A DNA stretch of 64,000 nucleotides from Bacillota bacterium (GTDB lineage Bacteria > Bacillota > Clostridia > Christensenellales > JAEXRW01), in contig JAEXRW010000003.1 of NCBI GenBank assembly GCA_023454175.1, forward strand, positions 101,916-165,915. The letters run 5' to 3'. This document shows positions 8,719-17,157 of this stretch, piece after piece. Under the pieces are notes generated by a model. It was not told the origin of the DNA and made no database searches. It saw only the letters and a list, made by a program, of their open reading frames with translations. Position numbers and translations under genes: made by a program. Numbering within the stretch: the stretch's first letter is position 1; each line of letters begins with the position of its first letter.

Positions 8719-10164
8719 CTAACCCCTCTCGGCCGGAATGGTGATGGTAATGCAGGTGCCTGCATTTACGCTGCTCTCCACCGTCAGTCCATATTCCGCT
8801 CCATAATACAGTTTGATGCGCTTGTGCACGTTGCTCAGTCCAAAACCGCTCTCATTAATCACGATTTCCCCCTGGTCGTCGTTCAATTCCGCCTTAACTT
8901 CCTCCAGCCGTCCGGGGGTCATGCCCACGCCGTTGTCGGTGATCGTGAAGACCATCAGGCCGTTTCCCTCCAGCCGTCCCTCGATGGCGATCATGCCTTT
9001 GCCTCTTTTGTTTTTGATCCCGTGGTAAAGTGCGTTTTCCACGATGGGCTGCAGCGTCAGTTTCAGGATGGAGTAATCCAGCATTCCCGGATCCACGTCG
9101 ATCCTGTAATCGAGGATGTCGTAGTAGCGTACCTTCTGGATCGTCAGGTAGCTCTGCACATGCTCCACTTCGTTGTGTACCGTGATCCAGTCCTTGCCCT
9201 TGCTCAGCGTGGTGCGGAAAAAACTGGACAGCGCACCCACGATTTTGATGACCTCATCGCTTTTATTGGCCTCCGCCATCCACACGATGGCGTCCAGCGT
9301 ATTGTAGAGGAAATGGGGGTTGATCTGGGCTTGAAGCGCCTTCATTTCAGCCTTTTTCAGGTTCTCCAGGTCACGCCGTTCCTTCTCGATCAGTTCCTTG
9401 AGCTGTTCGGTCATAAGGTTGAAGCTTTTGCCCAGTGCGGTGATCTCGTCATGGTTGCGGCTCTCCACGCGGACGTCCAGGTTGCCTTCGCCTACCGATG
9501 CCGTCATTTTCTGCAGCTCGCGGATGGGTTTGGATATAGCGGCGGCTATGAACCAGACTGCCAGGATGGAGAAGATGAAGACGAATCCCATCACGACGAC
9601 TTCCATCAGCAGCCAGCTGTCACTGCTTTGCTTCAGTTGTGTATTGACGCTGCCGATCCTCGCCAGCTCATACAGCATGAAGTCCCGCGTACTGTCGTCC
9701 ACCACTTCGGAGACGCCGCGTATTTCCTCCAATACCTGCTCATTTTCTTCCACGGTCTTTTTTCCTTTGATCTGTTCCCCTATCTGGTCTACATAACCTG
9801 TGAGGGTATGCATGGCATTGAGCACGATATTCAGCTTGGTGCGTCCTTCGGTGGTAATGGTGTTGTTCATGATGGAGTTGATGCTCTTCGTCGCATCGTC
9901 GATGATCTTGTATTGCCTGCCTTCCTCGAATTTCAGGTTCCCGGCGATGATGCGAAACATCACGGAATCGATCTCGGCCTTGAAATTGCTGTTGATGCTG
10001 CTGGCTGTTGTGATATTGGTTACGATCGTATTATACCGTATATACTGGTCGATGGAGCTCAGGATGGTGGCGACGTTGATGCTGCTGAGGACCAGGATGA
10101 TGATGAGAAAAGACAGGATGATCTTGTTCCTGATGGACATGTTTCGTATGGAAAAACGTCTCAT
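8719..10164 (-). CDS. sensor histidine kinase, LytS/YesM type
   Basis: 481 residues. A first membrane helix (about 13-33, SFLIIILVLSSINVAT), an extracellular four-helix-like sensor of ~145 residues, and a second helix (about 183-207, VMGFVFIFSILAVWFI) precede a HAMP domain. The His_kinase domain has QINPHFLYNTLDAIVW with the phospho-acceptor His, and the ATPase domain has DNGVGM and GFGLSNVHKRI. This is the kinase type that pairs with AraC-type regulators. The extracellular domain probably receives the signal from the sugar-binding lipoprotein encoded 21 bp upstream. Confidence 0.92.
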   Translation of the reverse strand: MRRFSIRNMSIRNKIILSFLIIILVLSSINVATILSSIDQYIRYNTIVTNITTASSINSNFKAEIDSVMFRIIAGNLKFEEGRQYKIIDDATKSINSIMNNTITTEGRTKLNIVLNAMHTLTGYVDQIGEQIKGKKTVEENEQVLEEIRGVSEVVDDSTRDFMLYELARIGSVNTQLKQSSDSWLLMEVVVMGFVFIFSILAVWFIAAAISKPIRELQKMTASVGEGNLDVRVESRNHDEITALGKSFNLMTEQLKELIEKERRDLENLKKAEMKALQAQINPHFLYNTLDAIVWMAEANKSDEVIKIVGALSSFFRTTLSKGKDWITVHNEVEHVQSYLTIQKVRYYDILDYRIDVDPGMLDYSILKLTLQPIVENALYHGIKNKRGKGMIAIEGRLEGNGLMVFTITDNGVGMTPGRLEEVKAELNDDQGEIVINESGFGLSNVHKRIKLYYGAEYGLTVESSVNAGTCITITIPAERG

Positions 10165-10185
10165 TGCCCTGCATTTCCCTTCTGC

Positions 10186-11169
10186 TTAATACTTCCGGTT
10201 CGGCAGTTCCTCTGCCGCCCGCTCACTTGGGAAAACATCCTCGGGTATTTCGATCCTTTTCGGGATGACTTTATTGGCCACTATGTCCTTGACGATCTGC
10301 ATCAGCCGGGGTCCCTGGAGCGGGTTGCATTCCACCGTACAGTTCAGCTTGCCTGCGATCATCGCTTCGAATGCCTCCCGGATGGCGTCAACGGAGACGA
10401 TCAGGATATCCTTTCCCGGTCTCAGGCCGTGCTCTTCGATAGCCTTGATCGCCCCCAGTGCCATGTCGTCGTTATGCGAAAAGAGGACGTCTATCTTCTT
10501 TCCCGATCCCAGGAAGGAATTCATGACTTCCCGGCCTTTGGAGCGTAAAAAATCTGCCGGTTCGCTCAATACGATTTTCATATTTGGATACGGTTTGATG
10601 ATCTCACGAAAGCCCTCGCTGCGGCTCACGGTGGGATCCGATTTTTCGTTCCCGCGGATCTCTGCGATATTGATATCCCCGCTGGCACCTTTCAGTTTTT
10701 CCACGAGCCACCGCCCCGCTCTTCTCCCTTCTTCCAGCATGTTCGAGCCGAAATAGGTCACATAAAGCGAGTCGTCTTTTGTTTTGATAGACCGGTCTAC
10801 GATGATGACAGGGATCCCGGCTGCCTTGGCCTCTTCCAGTACCGAGTCCCATTCATCTTCTACATTGGGGGAAAAGGCTATCACATCCACCTGTTGTGCG
10901 ATGAAGGAGCGGATGGCTTTTCGCTGCTTTTCCGTGCTTTGCTGTGCATTAAAGAATATCAGGTCGATACCGGCTTCCTTGGCGGCATCGATGATGGATT
11001 GTGTATTGGCGCTGCGCCATACGCTTTCCTCCCCTACCTGGGCGAACCCCAGCACGATGGGCTTTGCATTGGTAGGTTCAGGTTGGTTCTGCTGGTTTGC
11101 ACATGAACTCATGGAAACGGTAAACAAGATCAGGAGGCACAGGCACGATGCCCGCAACAAGAGCTTCAT
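10186..11169 (-). CDS. sensor-associated sugar-binding lipoprotein, YtfQ-like
   Basis: Start set at ATG 11169, which is preceded by AAGGGGTG and gives a proper signal peptide, MKLLLRASCLCLLILFTVS, with a lipobox-like MSSC; the open frame continues to 11241 without a ribosome site. The mature part (IVLGFAQVGEESVWRSA, SFIAQQVDVIAFSPN, GIPVIIVDRSI) is a YtfQ-type binding fold, by eye closer to E. coli YtfQ than the importer's own binding protein. Because it heads an operon with a kinase and regulator, its likely role is to present ligand to the kinase rather than to the permease. Dual use cannot be excluded. Confidence 0.88.
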   Translation of the reverse strand: MKLLLRASCLCLLILFTVSMSSCANQQNQPEPTNAKPIVLGFAQVGEESVWRSANTQSIIDAAKEAGIDLIFFNAQQSTEKQRKAIRSFIAQQVDVIAFSPNVEDEWDSVLEEAKAAGIPVIIVDRSIKTKDDSLYVTYFGSNMLEEGRRAGRWLVEKLKGASGDINIAEIRGNEKSDPTVSRSEGFREIIKPYPNMKIVLSEPADFLRSKGREVMNSFLGSGKKIDVLFSHNDDMALGAIKAIEEHGLRPGKDILIVSVDAIREAFEAMIAGKLNCTVECNPLQGPRLMQIVKDIVANKVIPKRIEIPEDVFPSERAAEELPNRKY

Positions 11170-11344
11170 TGTTCTCACCCCTTCACCTTTCAAGCGAATG
11201 TGCGCGGTCACATTGCATTCTGAACCCGTTGAACATGTCATGATGTAATAAAAGCAATAAGACGCGGATCGTTATTGGCTGCAGTTATCCTGAAGATCAT
11301 CCAAACAGCTGCATATGGTAAATAATCGAACGATTGGCGTAAAT

Positions 11345-11374
11345 ATTATATATGTTATGTTTCGATACTTTCAA
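11345..11374 (-). promoter_or_regulatory. sigma-A-type promoter of the sensor/importer operon
   Basis: TTGAAA (11369-11374) and TATAAT (11345-11350), read on the minus strand, are separated by 18 bases. Expected start near 11338, giving a ~170-base leader to the lipoprotein ATG at 11169. Confidence 0.6.
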
Positions 11375-11680
11375 TACCGGCACCTTCCGGCAGAATATTT
11401 TTAACCAGAATAATATGATTTTCTACTTCCAGAGTCAGCCTTGGCGCTAATATGCTCGGCACGTAGTATGGCATGTATAAAAGCTGTTCTGAATATGGAA
11501 TGGCCATGTATATTGTAATTTCTGCTGTGAATGGCATAGCCGTTGTTATCCTGGCTATGTTTATCAGGACGCTCATTCGCTTGCATCTGTGCCAAGGCTC
11601 CCGCTTTTCCGTCCTCCATAAATCGATGGCGTCTTTTGAACGATCATTCTTTCATGGTGTCCTGTCGGAAATGTATGCGT
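11375..11680. other. intergenic stretch with no recognised gene
   Basis: About 300 bp between the sensor-operon promoter and the end of rmlC. Short open frames exist on both strands but have no convincing ribosome site or recognisable similarity. No clear terminator for the rml operon was found. Confidence 0.5.
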
Positions 11681-12229
11681 TCAGAATACTTTTTTGAATG
11701 GCGGCAGATTTTGATCCTTTTCGGAAATGATCAAAGTTTCAATGGCATCGACCGGCCATTTGATACCCAGGGTGGGGTCATTCCAGATGATGCCCGCTTC
11801 GTCTTCGGGATGGTAATATTCATTGCATTTATACAGTACGTCCGCTGCTTCTGACAGCACAGCGAAACCGTGTGCAAACCCTCCGGGAATAAAAAACTGT
11901 TTTCTGTTTGCGGCGGATAGCAGGATGCCCTGCCACTTGCCGAATGTCGGCGAACCCATGCGGATATCCACCGCCACGTCGAATATCTCCCCTGCCAGCA
12001 CGCGTACCAGCTTGGCCTGCGGGTGTCTTTTCTGGTAATGGAGTCCCCGCAGCACGCCCTTTACTGAATGGCTCTGGTTGTCCTGTATGAAAGAGAAGTC
12101 AAGCCCGGTGTCGGCAAAGTCACGTTTGCTGTACGTTTCCATGAAGTATCCGCGCCCGTCGGCGTAGACTGCCGGTTCGATGATGCGCAAACCTGCGATT
12201 TCCCCTTCTGTGGTGGTGAATCTCCCCAT
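11681..12229 (-). CDS. rmlC: dTDP-4-dehydrorhamnose 3,5-epimerase
   Basis: Cupin-fold epimerase that converts dTDP-4-keto-6-deoxy-D-glucose to dTDP-4-keto-L-rhamnose. Diagnostic features are SFIQDNQSHSVKGVLRGLHYQ-type sequence with the catalytic His in RGLHYQ, followed by KLVRVLAGEIFDVAVDIR and FFIPGGFAHGF. 182 residues, the normal length. The start codon follows the rmlA stop without a gap, so translation is coupled. Last gene of the rmlDBAC operon. Confidence 0.96.
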   Translation of the reverse strand: MGRFTTTEGEIAGLRIIEPAVYADGRGYFMETYSKRDFADTGLDFSFIQDNQSHSVKGVLRGLHYQKRHPQAKLVRVLAGEIFDVAVDIRMGSPTFGKWQGILLSAANRKQFFIPGGFAHGFAVLSEAADVLYKCNEYYHPEDEAGIIWNDPTLGIKWPVDAIETLIISEKDQNLPPFKKVF

Positions 12230-13111
12230 TCAGCGTGCCTCCTGCCTGGAAGTGGCGCATTCGTACAGGTATTTGCCGTATTCCGTTTTCATCAGCGGCC
12301 TCGCCAGTTCCTTCAGCTGTTCAGCCTCGATATATCCTTTGTTGTATGCGATCTCTTCGATGCAGGATATATACAGCCCCTGCCGCTTTTGTACGGTGGC
12401 TACAAAGTTGCTGGCTTCCAGCAGCCCGTCATGGGTCCCCATATCCAGCCAGGCCATCCCCCGCCCCATCATCTCCACCTTCAGCCGTTTCTGCGTCAGG
12501 TATGCGGTGTTCACGGCCGTGATCTCGAGTTCCCCCCGAGCCGAAGGCTGGATCTGCTTCACGATCTCGCACACGTCCGGAGGATAAAAATACAGTCCCG
12601 GCACCGCGCAGTTGGATTTCGGCCTTACCGGCTTTTCTTCGATGGATATTGCAAAGCCTTCCGCGTTTATTTCCACCACGCCATATTCCCCGGGGTTTTT
12701 CACATAATAGCCGAATATCGTGGCCATGTCCTGGTTCGCGGCAGCGCTCTCCAGCAATCCCGTGAAGCCCCTGCCGTAAAACACATTGTCCCCCAGGATC
12801 AGCGCCGCATTGTCTCCGCACAGGAAACTTTCCCCGATGATGAAGGCCTCGGCGATGCCCTTTGGCTCCTCTTGGACGGCAAATTCAAACCGCATGCCGA
12901 TCTGCGACCCGTTCCCCAGCAGCTCCGAGAAATCTTCCAGGTCTCTCGGGGTGGATATGATCAGTACGTCCCTTATCCCTGCCAGCATCAGCGTGGACAG
13001 GGGATAGTAGATCATGGGCTTGTCATAGATGGGCAGGATCTGCTTCGACACGGATTTGGTTATCGGGTACAGCCGTGTGCCTGCGCCTCCCGCCAGGATG
13101 ATCCCCTTCAT
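12230..13111 (-). CDS. rmlA: glucose-1-phosphate thymidylyltransferase
   Basis: Makes dTDP-glucose from glucose-1-phosphate and dTTP. The nucleotide-binding start MKGIILAGGAGTRLYPIT and the later LGDNVFYG segment (Asp binds Mg) are intact; 293 residues is normal. The ATG overlaps the rmlB stop by four bases. Its product enters both the rhamnose branch here and, with RmlB, could supply the WecE-type aminotransferase in the 38.6-59.6 kb cluster, which has no working copy of its own. Confidence 0.96.
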   Translation of the reverse strand: MKGIILAGGAGTRLYPITKSVSKQILPIYDKPMIYYPLSTLMLAGIRDVLIISTPRDLEDFSELLGNGSQIGMRFEFAVQEEPKGIAEAFIIGESFLCGDNAALILGDNVFYGRGFTGLLESAAANQDMATIFGYYVKNPGEYGVVEINAEGFAISIEEKPVRPKSNCAVPGLYFYPPDVCEIVKQIQPSARGELEITAVNTAYLTQKRLKVEMMGRGMAWLDMGTHDGLLEASNFVATVQKRQGLYISCIEEIAYNKGYIEAEQLKELARPLMKTEYGKYLYECATSRQEAR

Positions 13112-14193
13112 CCAGCATTCCCCCTCTTTCCGTACATGTCTTCATAATAGCGCAGGTAATCCCCGCTTGTAACGTTCTCAAGCCATTCTGTGTTGGCCAG
13201 ATACCAGGCGATCGTCTTTTTGATGCCGTCCTCAAACCGTGTCTGCGGCGCCCAGCCGGTCTCCCGCGTCGTTTTGGCCGGGTCGATGGCATACCGCCTG
13301 TCATGCCCTTTCCTGTCCTGTACATACTGGATGAGCGAGTGGTTTATGTGCTTTTTTCTCTCATCTTCCCCAGGCAGCAGTTCGGACAGGGAATCGATGA
13401 TGGTCTTTACGATCTCAATATTCTGCTTCTCATTGTGCCCGCCGATATTGTAAACCCCGCCTGGCCTGCCTGCCCTGATGACGGCGTCCAGTGCCCTGCA
13501 GTGGTCCTCCACATACAGCCAGTCCCGCACGTTCTTACCGTCCCCGTACACAGGCAGCGGTTTCCCGTTCAATGCGTTGTGGATCATCAGCGGGATCAGT
13601 TTTTCCGGGAACTGGTACGGCCCGTAGTTGTTGGAGCACCGCGTCACGATGGATGGGAACCCATAGGTATGGTGGTATGCCTGGGCCAGCATGTCCGCGG
13701 AGGCTTTGCTCGCGCTGTACGGGCTGCGCGGGGATAATGGCGTTTCTTCCGTGAAATACCCCGTTTCCCCCAGGGAGCCGTACACCTCGTCCGTTCCCAC
13801 CTGCAGGAAGCGTTTCCCCGGCTGGTAATGCCCGTTTTTCTCCCAGGCCTTGCGCGCCGCGTCCAGCAGGACGCCCGTTCCCAGCACGTTGGTGCGGATG
13901 AATGCCATGGGGTCCTCGATGCTCCTGTCCACATGGCTCTCCGCCGCGAAATGGACTACGGTATCGATATCATGTTGGGCAAATAAGGATGATATTGTCG
14001 CCGCGTCACAGATGTCCGCTTTTATGAAGGTATACCGCGGGTCTTGCTCGGTATCCCTGAGGTTCTCCGGGTTGCCCGCATACGTCAGTGCATCCAGGTT
14101 GATGACGTTGGTATCGTCATGGGCTTTCAGTATGAAATGGACGAAGTTGGAGCCGATGAAGCCCGCTCCGCCAGTGACCAGGTACGTTTTCAT
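13108..14193 (-). CDS. rmlB: dTDP-glucose 4,6-dehydratase
   Basis: Extended SDR enzyme producing dTDP-4-keto-6-deoxyglucose. The NAD-binding TGGAGFIGSNFVH, the acid/base region GTDEVYG and the YSASKASAD (YxxxK) motif are all present; 361 residues is slightly longer than typical. It is translationally coupled at both ends (ATGA-type overlaps with rmlD and rmlA). The C-terminal codons and the junction with rmlA have a decayed duplicate at 50298-50407. Confidence 0.96.
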   Translation of the reverse strand: MKTYLVTGGAGFIGSNFVHFILKAHDDTNVINLDALTYAGNPENLRDTEQDPRYTFIKADICDAATISSLFAQHDIDTVVHFAAESHVDRSIEDPMAFIRTNVLGTGVLLDAARKAWEKNGHYQPGKRFLQVGTDEVYGSLGETGYFTEETPLSPRSPYSASKASADMLAQAYHHTYGFPSIVTRCSNNYGPYQFPEKLIPLMIHNALNGKPLPVYGDGKNVRDWLYVEDHCRALDAVIRAGRPGGVYNIGGHNEKQNIEIVKTIIDSLSELLPGEDERKKHINHSLIQYVQDRKGHDRRYAIDPAKTTRETGWAPQTRFEDGIKKTIAWYLANTEWLENVTSGDYLRYYEDMYGKRGNAG

Positions 14194-15059
14194 GGATTGA
14201 TTTTTACCTCTTCATGTATGTATTCTGCCAGCGCCTTGTCCCAGTGCGCCATTTCGTATCCCAGCCTGTCCCGCAGCGCCGCATTTTCCAGCACGGAGTA
14301 TTTCGGCCGTTTTGCCGGGGTGGGGTATTCGGCGGTCGTGATGGGGGTAGTGTGAACTTCAAGTCCGGCAAGTTCAAATATCCGTTTTGCAAACGCATAC
14401 CAGGTGCATTCCCCCTCGCACGTGGCGTGGTATGTGCCGTATTGGCCGCTGAACATGAGTTTCCTTATCGCGCGGGCCAGCTCCAGCGCGCTCGTGGGGT
14501 TTCCCTTCTGGTCGTCTACCACGCGGATGGGGTTCCCTGTCCCTGCCAGCTGCAGCATTGTCCGGACGAAGTTGTGTCCTTCCCCGTACAGCCAGGCGGT
14601 CCGGACGATGTAGGTCCTCTTGCAGGTATTTTGAACGAGGATCTCCCCTTCCAGCTTTGTCCTGCCGTAGCTATTGATGGGGTTGGGCTGGTCCGTCTCC
14701 CTGTAAGGGCGTATCCTGCCGGATTCAAAAGCGCCCGCACCGTCAAAAATATAATCCGTTGATACGTGGATGAGTTCCGCGCCGCAATATTCTGCGGCTT
14801 TTGCCACATTTGCAGCGCCTGCGGCATTGACGAGGTACGCCTCCTCCTGCATTTTCTCACAGTCGTCCACCCGTGTAAATGCTGCGCAGTGGATGATGCA
14901 ATCCGGCTGTATCTGGGATACGATGGAAAGCGAATGCTTTTCGGATGTGATGTCCATCTCTTCCACATCGTACAGGAAGAGTTGGTAGTCGTCCCGAAGG
15001 ACCTTCGCCAGCGCCCGCCCCAGTTGGCCTTTGGAGCCTGTTATCAGAACCTTTTTCAA
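14190..15059 (-). CDS. rmlD: dTDP-4-dehydrorhamnose reductase
   Basis: Last enzyme of dTDP-L-rhamnose synthesis although first in the operon. NADPH loop ITGSKGQLGRAL, catalytic YxxxK in NSYGRTKLEGE, and the STDYIFDG segment are present. Two starts are possible: GTG at 15068, or TTG at 15059 which has AGGTG six bases upstream and gives the canonical N-terminus MKKVLITG; I prefer TTG. The divergent promoter region to the OmpR-type regulator lies upstream. Confidence 0.94.
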   Translation of the reverse strand: MKKVLITGSKGQLGRALAKVLRDDYQLFLYDVEEMDITSEKHSLSIVSQIQPDCIIHCAAFTRVDDCEKMQEEAYLVNAAGAANVAKAAEYCGAELIHVSTDYIFDGAGAFESGRIRPYRETDQPNPINSYGRTKLEGEILVQNTCKRTYIVRTAWLYGEGHNFVRTMLQLAGTGNPIRVVDDQKGNPTSALELARAIRKLMFSGQYGTYHATCEGECTWYAFAKRIFELAGLEVHTTPITTAEYPTPAKRPKYSVLENAALRDRLGYEMAHWDKALAEYIHEEVKINP

Positions 15060-15164
15060 TATTGACACCTGTAATAAGCCCTTGACGGGCTGTGATCATC
15101 TTCAAATATTGAGTTTAGCATATTTCATGATGAATGAAAAGAAACGGCGTTCGATCTGATACAA

Positions 15165-15192
15165 ATTATATATGGTTGGGGACTTCTGTGAA
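15165..15192 (-). promoter_or_regulatory. candidate promoter of rmlDBAC
   Basis: TTCACA (15187-15192) and TATAAT (15165-15170) on the minus strand with a 16-base spacer, giving a leader of about 100 bases before rmlD. Confidence 0.5.
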
Positions 15193-15272
15193 ATATGAAA
15201 GCGCCATGATGCACTTTTGACCGCCACAGCTTCAAATATATATACGGAATTATGCGGTTATGATTCAATTGT

Positions 15273-15300
15273 TTTACATCGTGTAAAGTTTTGGTATAAT
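15273..15300 (+). promoter_or_regulatory. promoter of the two-component operon with a palindrome on its -35
   Basis: TATAAT at 15295-15300 has TTTACA 16 bases upstream. That -35 is one arm of the palindrome TTTACA-tcg-TGTAAA (15273-15287), a likely operator, possibly for autoregulation by the regulator encoded just downstream. Confidence 0.55.
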
Positions 15301-15319
15301 ATCGCTGGAGGTGAAGGAT

Positions 15320-15967
15320 TTGGCAAATATCATGGTGGTGGAGGACGAACAATCCATCAGCAATCTGATTGCGATCAATCTGCAGATGACGGGGCATCAT
15401 TGCGTGCAGGCCTTCTCCGGCAGGGATGCGTTGTCTTTGGCGCAGGACGGGACATACGACCTGTTGCTGCTGGATGTGATGCTGCCGGATATCGATGGGT
15501 TCGGCGTGCTGGAAAAGGTCAGGAACACGCCAGCCATCTTCCTCACTGCAAAGCACGAGACGAGCGACAAGGTACGGGGTTTCATGCTGGGTGCCGATGA
15601 TTATATCACGAAACCTTTTGAAGTGACGGAGCTGTTGTTGCGCGTCCAGGCTGTGCTTCGGCGGACAAAAAGATCAGAATCGTCCTATGCATCCGGTCAT
15701 CTGGTCGTCCAGTATGATGCACGCAAGGTCTTCCTGCGCGGCGAGCCGGTGGAGCTCACACAGCAGGAGTTCACGCTGCTGCAGACGCTCATCGAGAATC
15801 GGAATATTGCACTGTCCCGGCAGCGGCTTTTGAATGAAGCCTGGGGCATCAGCTTCATAGGGGAATCCCGCACCGTAGATGTGCATATACAAAGGCTCAG
15901 GAAAAAATTGGATCTTGGGGATCGTATAACCACTGTGTTCAGGACAGGATACAGGTTTGAGGATTGA
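15320..15967 (+). CDS. OmpR/PhoB-type response regulator
   Basis: Receiver domain (ANIMVVEDEQ; phospho-Asp in LLLLDVMLPD; Lys in YITKPFE) followed by a winged-helix DNA-binding domain (VELTQQEFTLLQTLIEN ... RTVDVHIQRLRKKL). TTG at 15320 has GGAGG eight bases upstream and gives MANIMVVEDEQ; the GTG at 15311 is too close to that site. It ends 3 bp before its partner kinase. About 216 residues, normal for the family. Confidence 0.93.
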   Translation: MANIMVVEDEQSISNLIAINLQMTGHHCVQAFSGRDALSLAQDGTYDLLLLDVMLPDIDGFGVLEKVRNTPAIFLTAKHETSDKVRGFMLGADDYITKPFEVTELLLRVQAVLRRTKRSESSYASGHLVVQYDARKVFLRGEPVELTQQEFTLLQTLIENRNIALSRQRLLNEAWGISFIGESRTVDVHIQRLRKKLDLGDRITTVFRTGYRFED

Positions 15968-15970
15968 ATC

Positions 15971-17089
15971 ATGAAGCTTTGGCAGAAAAATTATCTCTTT
16001 GCTTCCCTTCTTTTTATTGTTGTGCTCTATGTTTGCGTGTTCTTTCTTGCCGGGCCTTCCGTCCTTTCATTGCTGGATAATGCGCGTTCAGCCGCTGTGA
16101 ACGAGGAATATGCCATATCGAGGGCTATGGACGGTACTTTTAACACATTGGCAAAGGACAAGCATAAGAGTGCGGCAGATGCTTTTGCTGCGTATTATGA
16201 AAAAAGCGGTATTTATCTTGCGGTGGGCGCCGGGGATAACAGCTTGTACAGCAATATGCCTTATTCGGATTCCTCTCCAATCGGCACGGTATCCTGGGTC
16301 AGGCAGCATCAGAATACCTACATCCAGGTTTCCGATGAATTGACCAGCGGCTATTCTTTTGTATATGCGAGATCTGTGGATGAAACGGTGCAAACCGGTA
16401 TCCGTCAAGGCGTTCTTGCGGTGGCCCTGGGCGCCGGTGTGATCCTGGCACTGTGCATCGTACTCTATATCACCCTGAAAAAGCTCAATGAGCCCATTGA
16501 CCGGCTGGCCCACGAGCTCCGCACCCCCCTCACGGCCATCAGCGGCTATGCCGAGTCATTGATGATCGCCAAATTGTCCGAAAAGCAGCGGCACCTCGCG
16601 CTCCGTTACATCCTGGACGAAAGCAGGCGGCTTTCCGAAGTATCAGAGAAGCTTTTGACCCTGTCCAGCCTGCGTGAGAAGACGGTCGTCAGGGAACCTG
16701 TGGATATCGAATCGCTGTTCCTGCATGCAAAGAAGACCTATGGCCGGGTGGGCTGCACCGTGGAATGGGATAGGGTCTCGGGGGACCGCGTCCTGCTGCA
16801 GAGCTTGGTGGGTAATCTGGTGGAAAATGCGCTCAGGGCGTCCCCGGAAGGCGGCTTTGTCGAGTTGATCGCAAAAGACCGGCAGATCATCGTACGGGAC
16901 CACGGGTTCGGCATGGACAGGGCGCAGCTGGATTATGCGAATAACCCCTCCCAAAAGAATAGCCCATGCGGGCGCAGGGGCCTTGGCATCCCCTTGTGCC
17001 ATGAGATTGCCCGGTTGCATAAGGCTGATTTGCATTTTTTCTCCGATATTGCGCATGGTACATCGGCAGTCATCACTTTTTACAAGTAG
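15971..17089 (+). CDS. sensor histidine kinase without a HAMP domain
   Basis: 372 residues. Membrane helix about 8-28, an extracellular sensor of ~115 residues, membrane helix about 148-168, and then directly the H-box DRLAHELRTPLTAI with the phospho-His at 181. The kinase core has NLVENALRAS (N-box), DHGFGMD and RRGLGIPLC (G-boxes). The linker between the second helix and the phospho-His is only ~13 residues, so the HAMP domain and the first part of the dimerisation helix are missing or very short. Partner of the preceding regulator; the target genes are not evident. Confidence 0.9.
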   Translation: MKLWQKNYLFASLLFIVVLYVCVFFLAGPSVLSLLDNARSAAVNEEYAISRAMDGTFNTLAKDKHKSAADAFAAYYEKSGIYLAVGAGDNSLYSNMPYSDSSPIGTVSWVRQHQNTYIQVSDELTSGYSFVYARSVDETVQTGIRQGVLAVALGAGVILALCIVLYITLKKLNEPIDRLAHELRTPLTAISGYAESLMIAKLSEKQRHLALRYILDESRRLSEVSEKLLTLSSLREKTVVREPVDIESLFLHAKKTYGRVGCTVEWDRVSGDRVLLQSLVGNLVENALRASPEGGFVELIAKDRQIIVRDHGFGMDRAQLDYANNPSQKNSPCGRRGLGIPLCHEIARLHKADLHFFSDIAHGTSAVITFYK

Positions 17090-17157
17090 CTTACAACTTA
17101 ATGAAGATTGCGTAACATACGCTGTTGTACGCTATGGTTGAAGGGAGTTGACGCAGG

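Noticed and set aside
8824..10548. 574-codon open frame on the plus strand
   Set aside because: Lies opposite the histidine kinase and lipoprotein genes; no ribosome site, His/Asp/Gln-rich composition typical of a reverse-frame shadow.
11355..11576. 73-codon minus-strand open frame
   Set aside because: Its 3' part overlaps the promoter at 11345-11374; no ribosome site and no similarity recognised.
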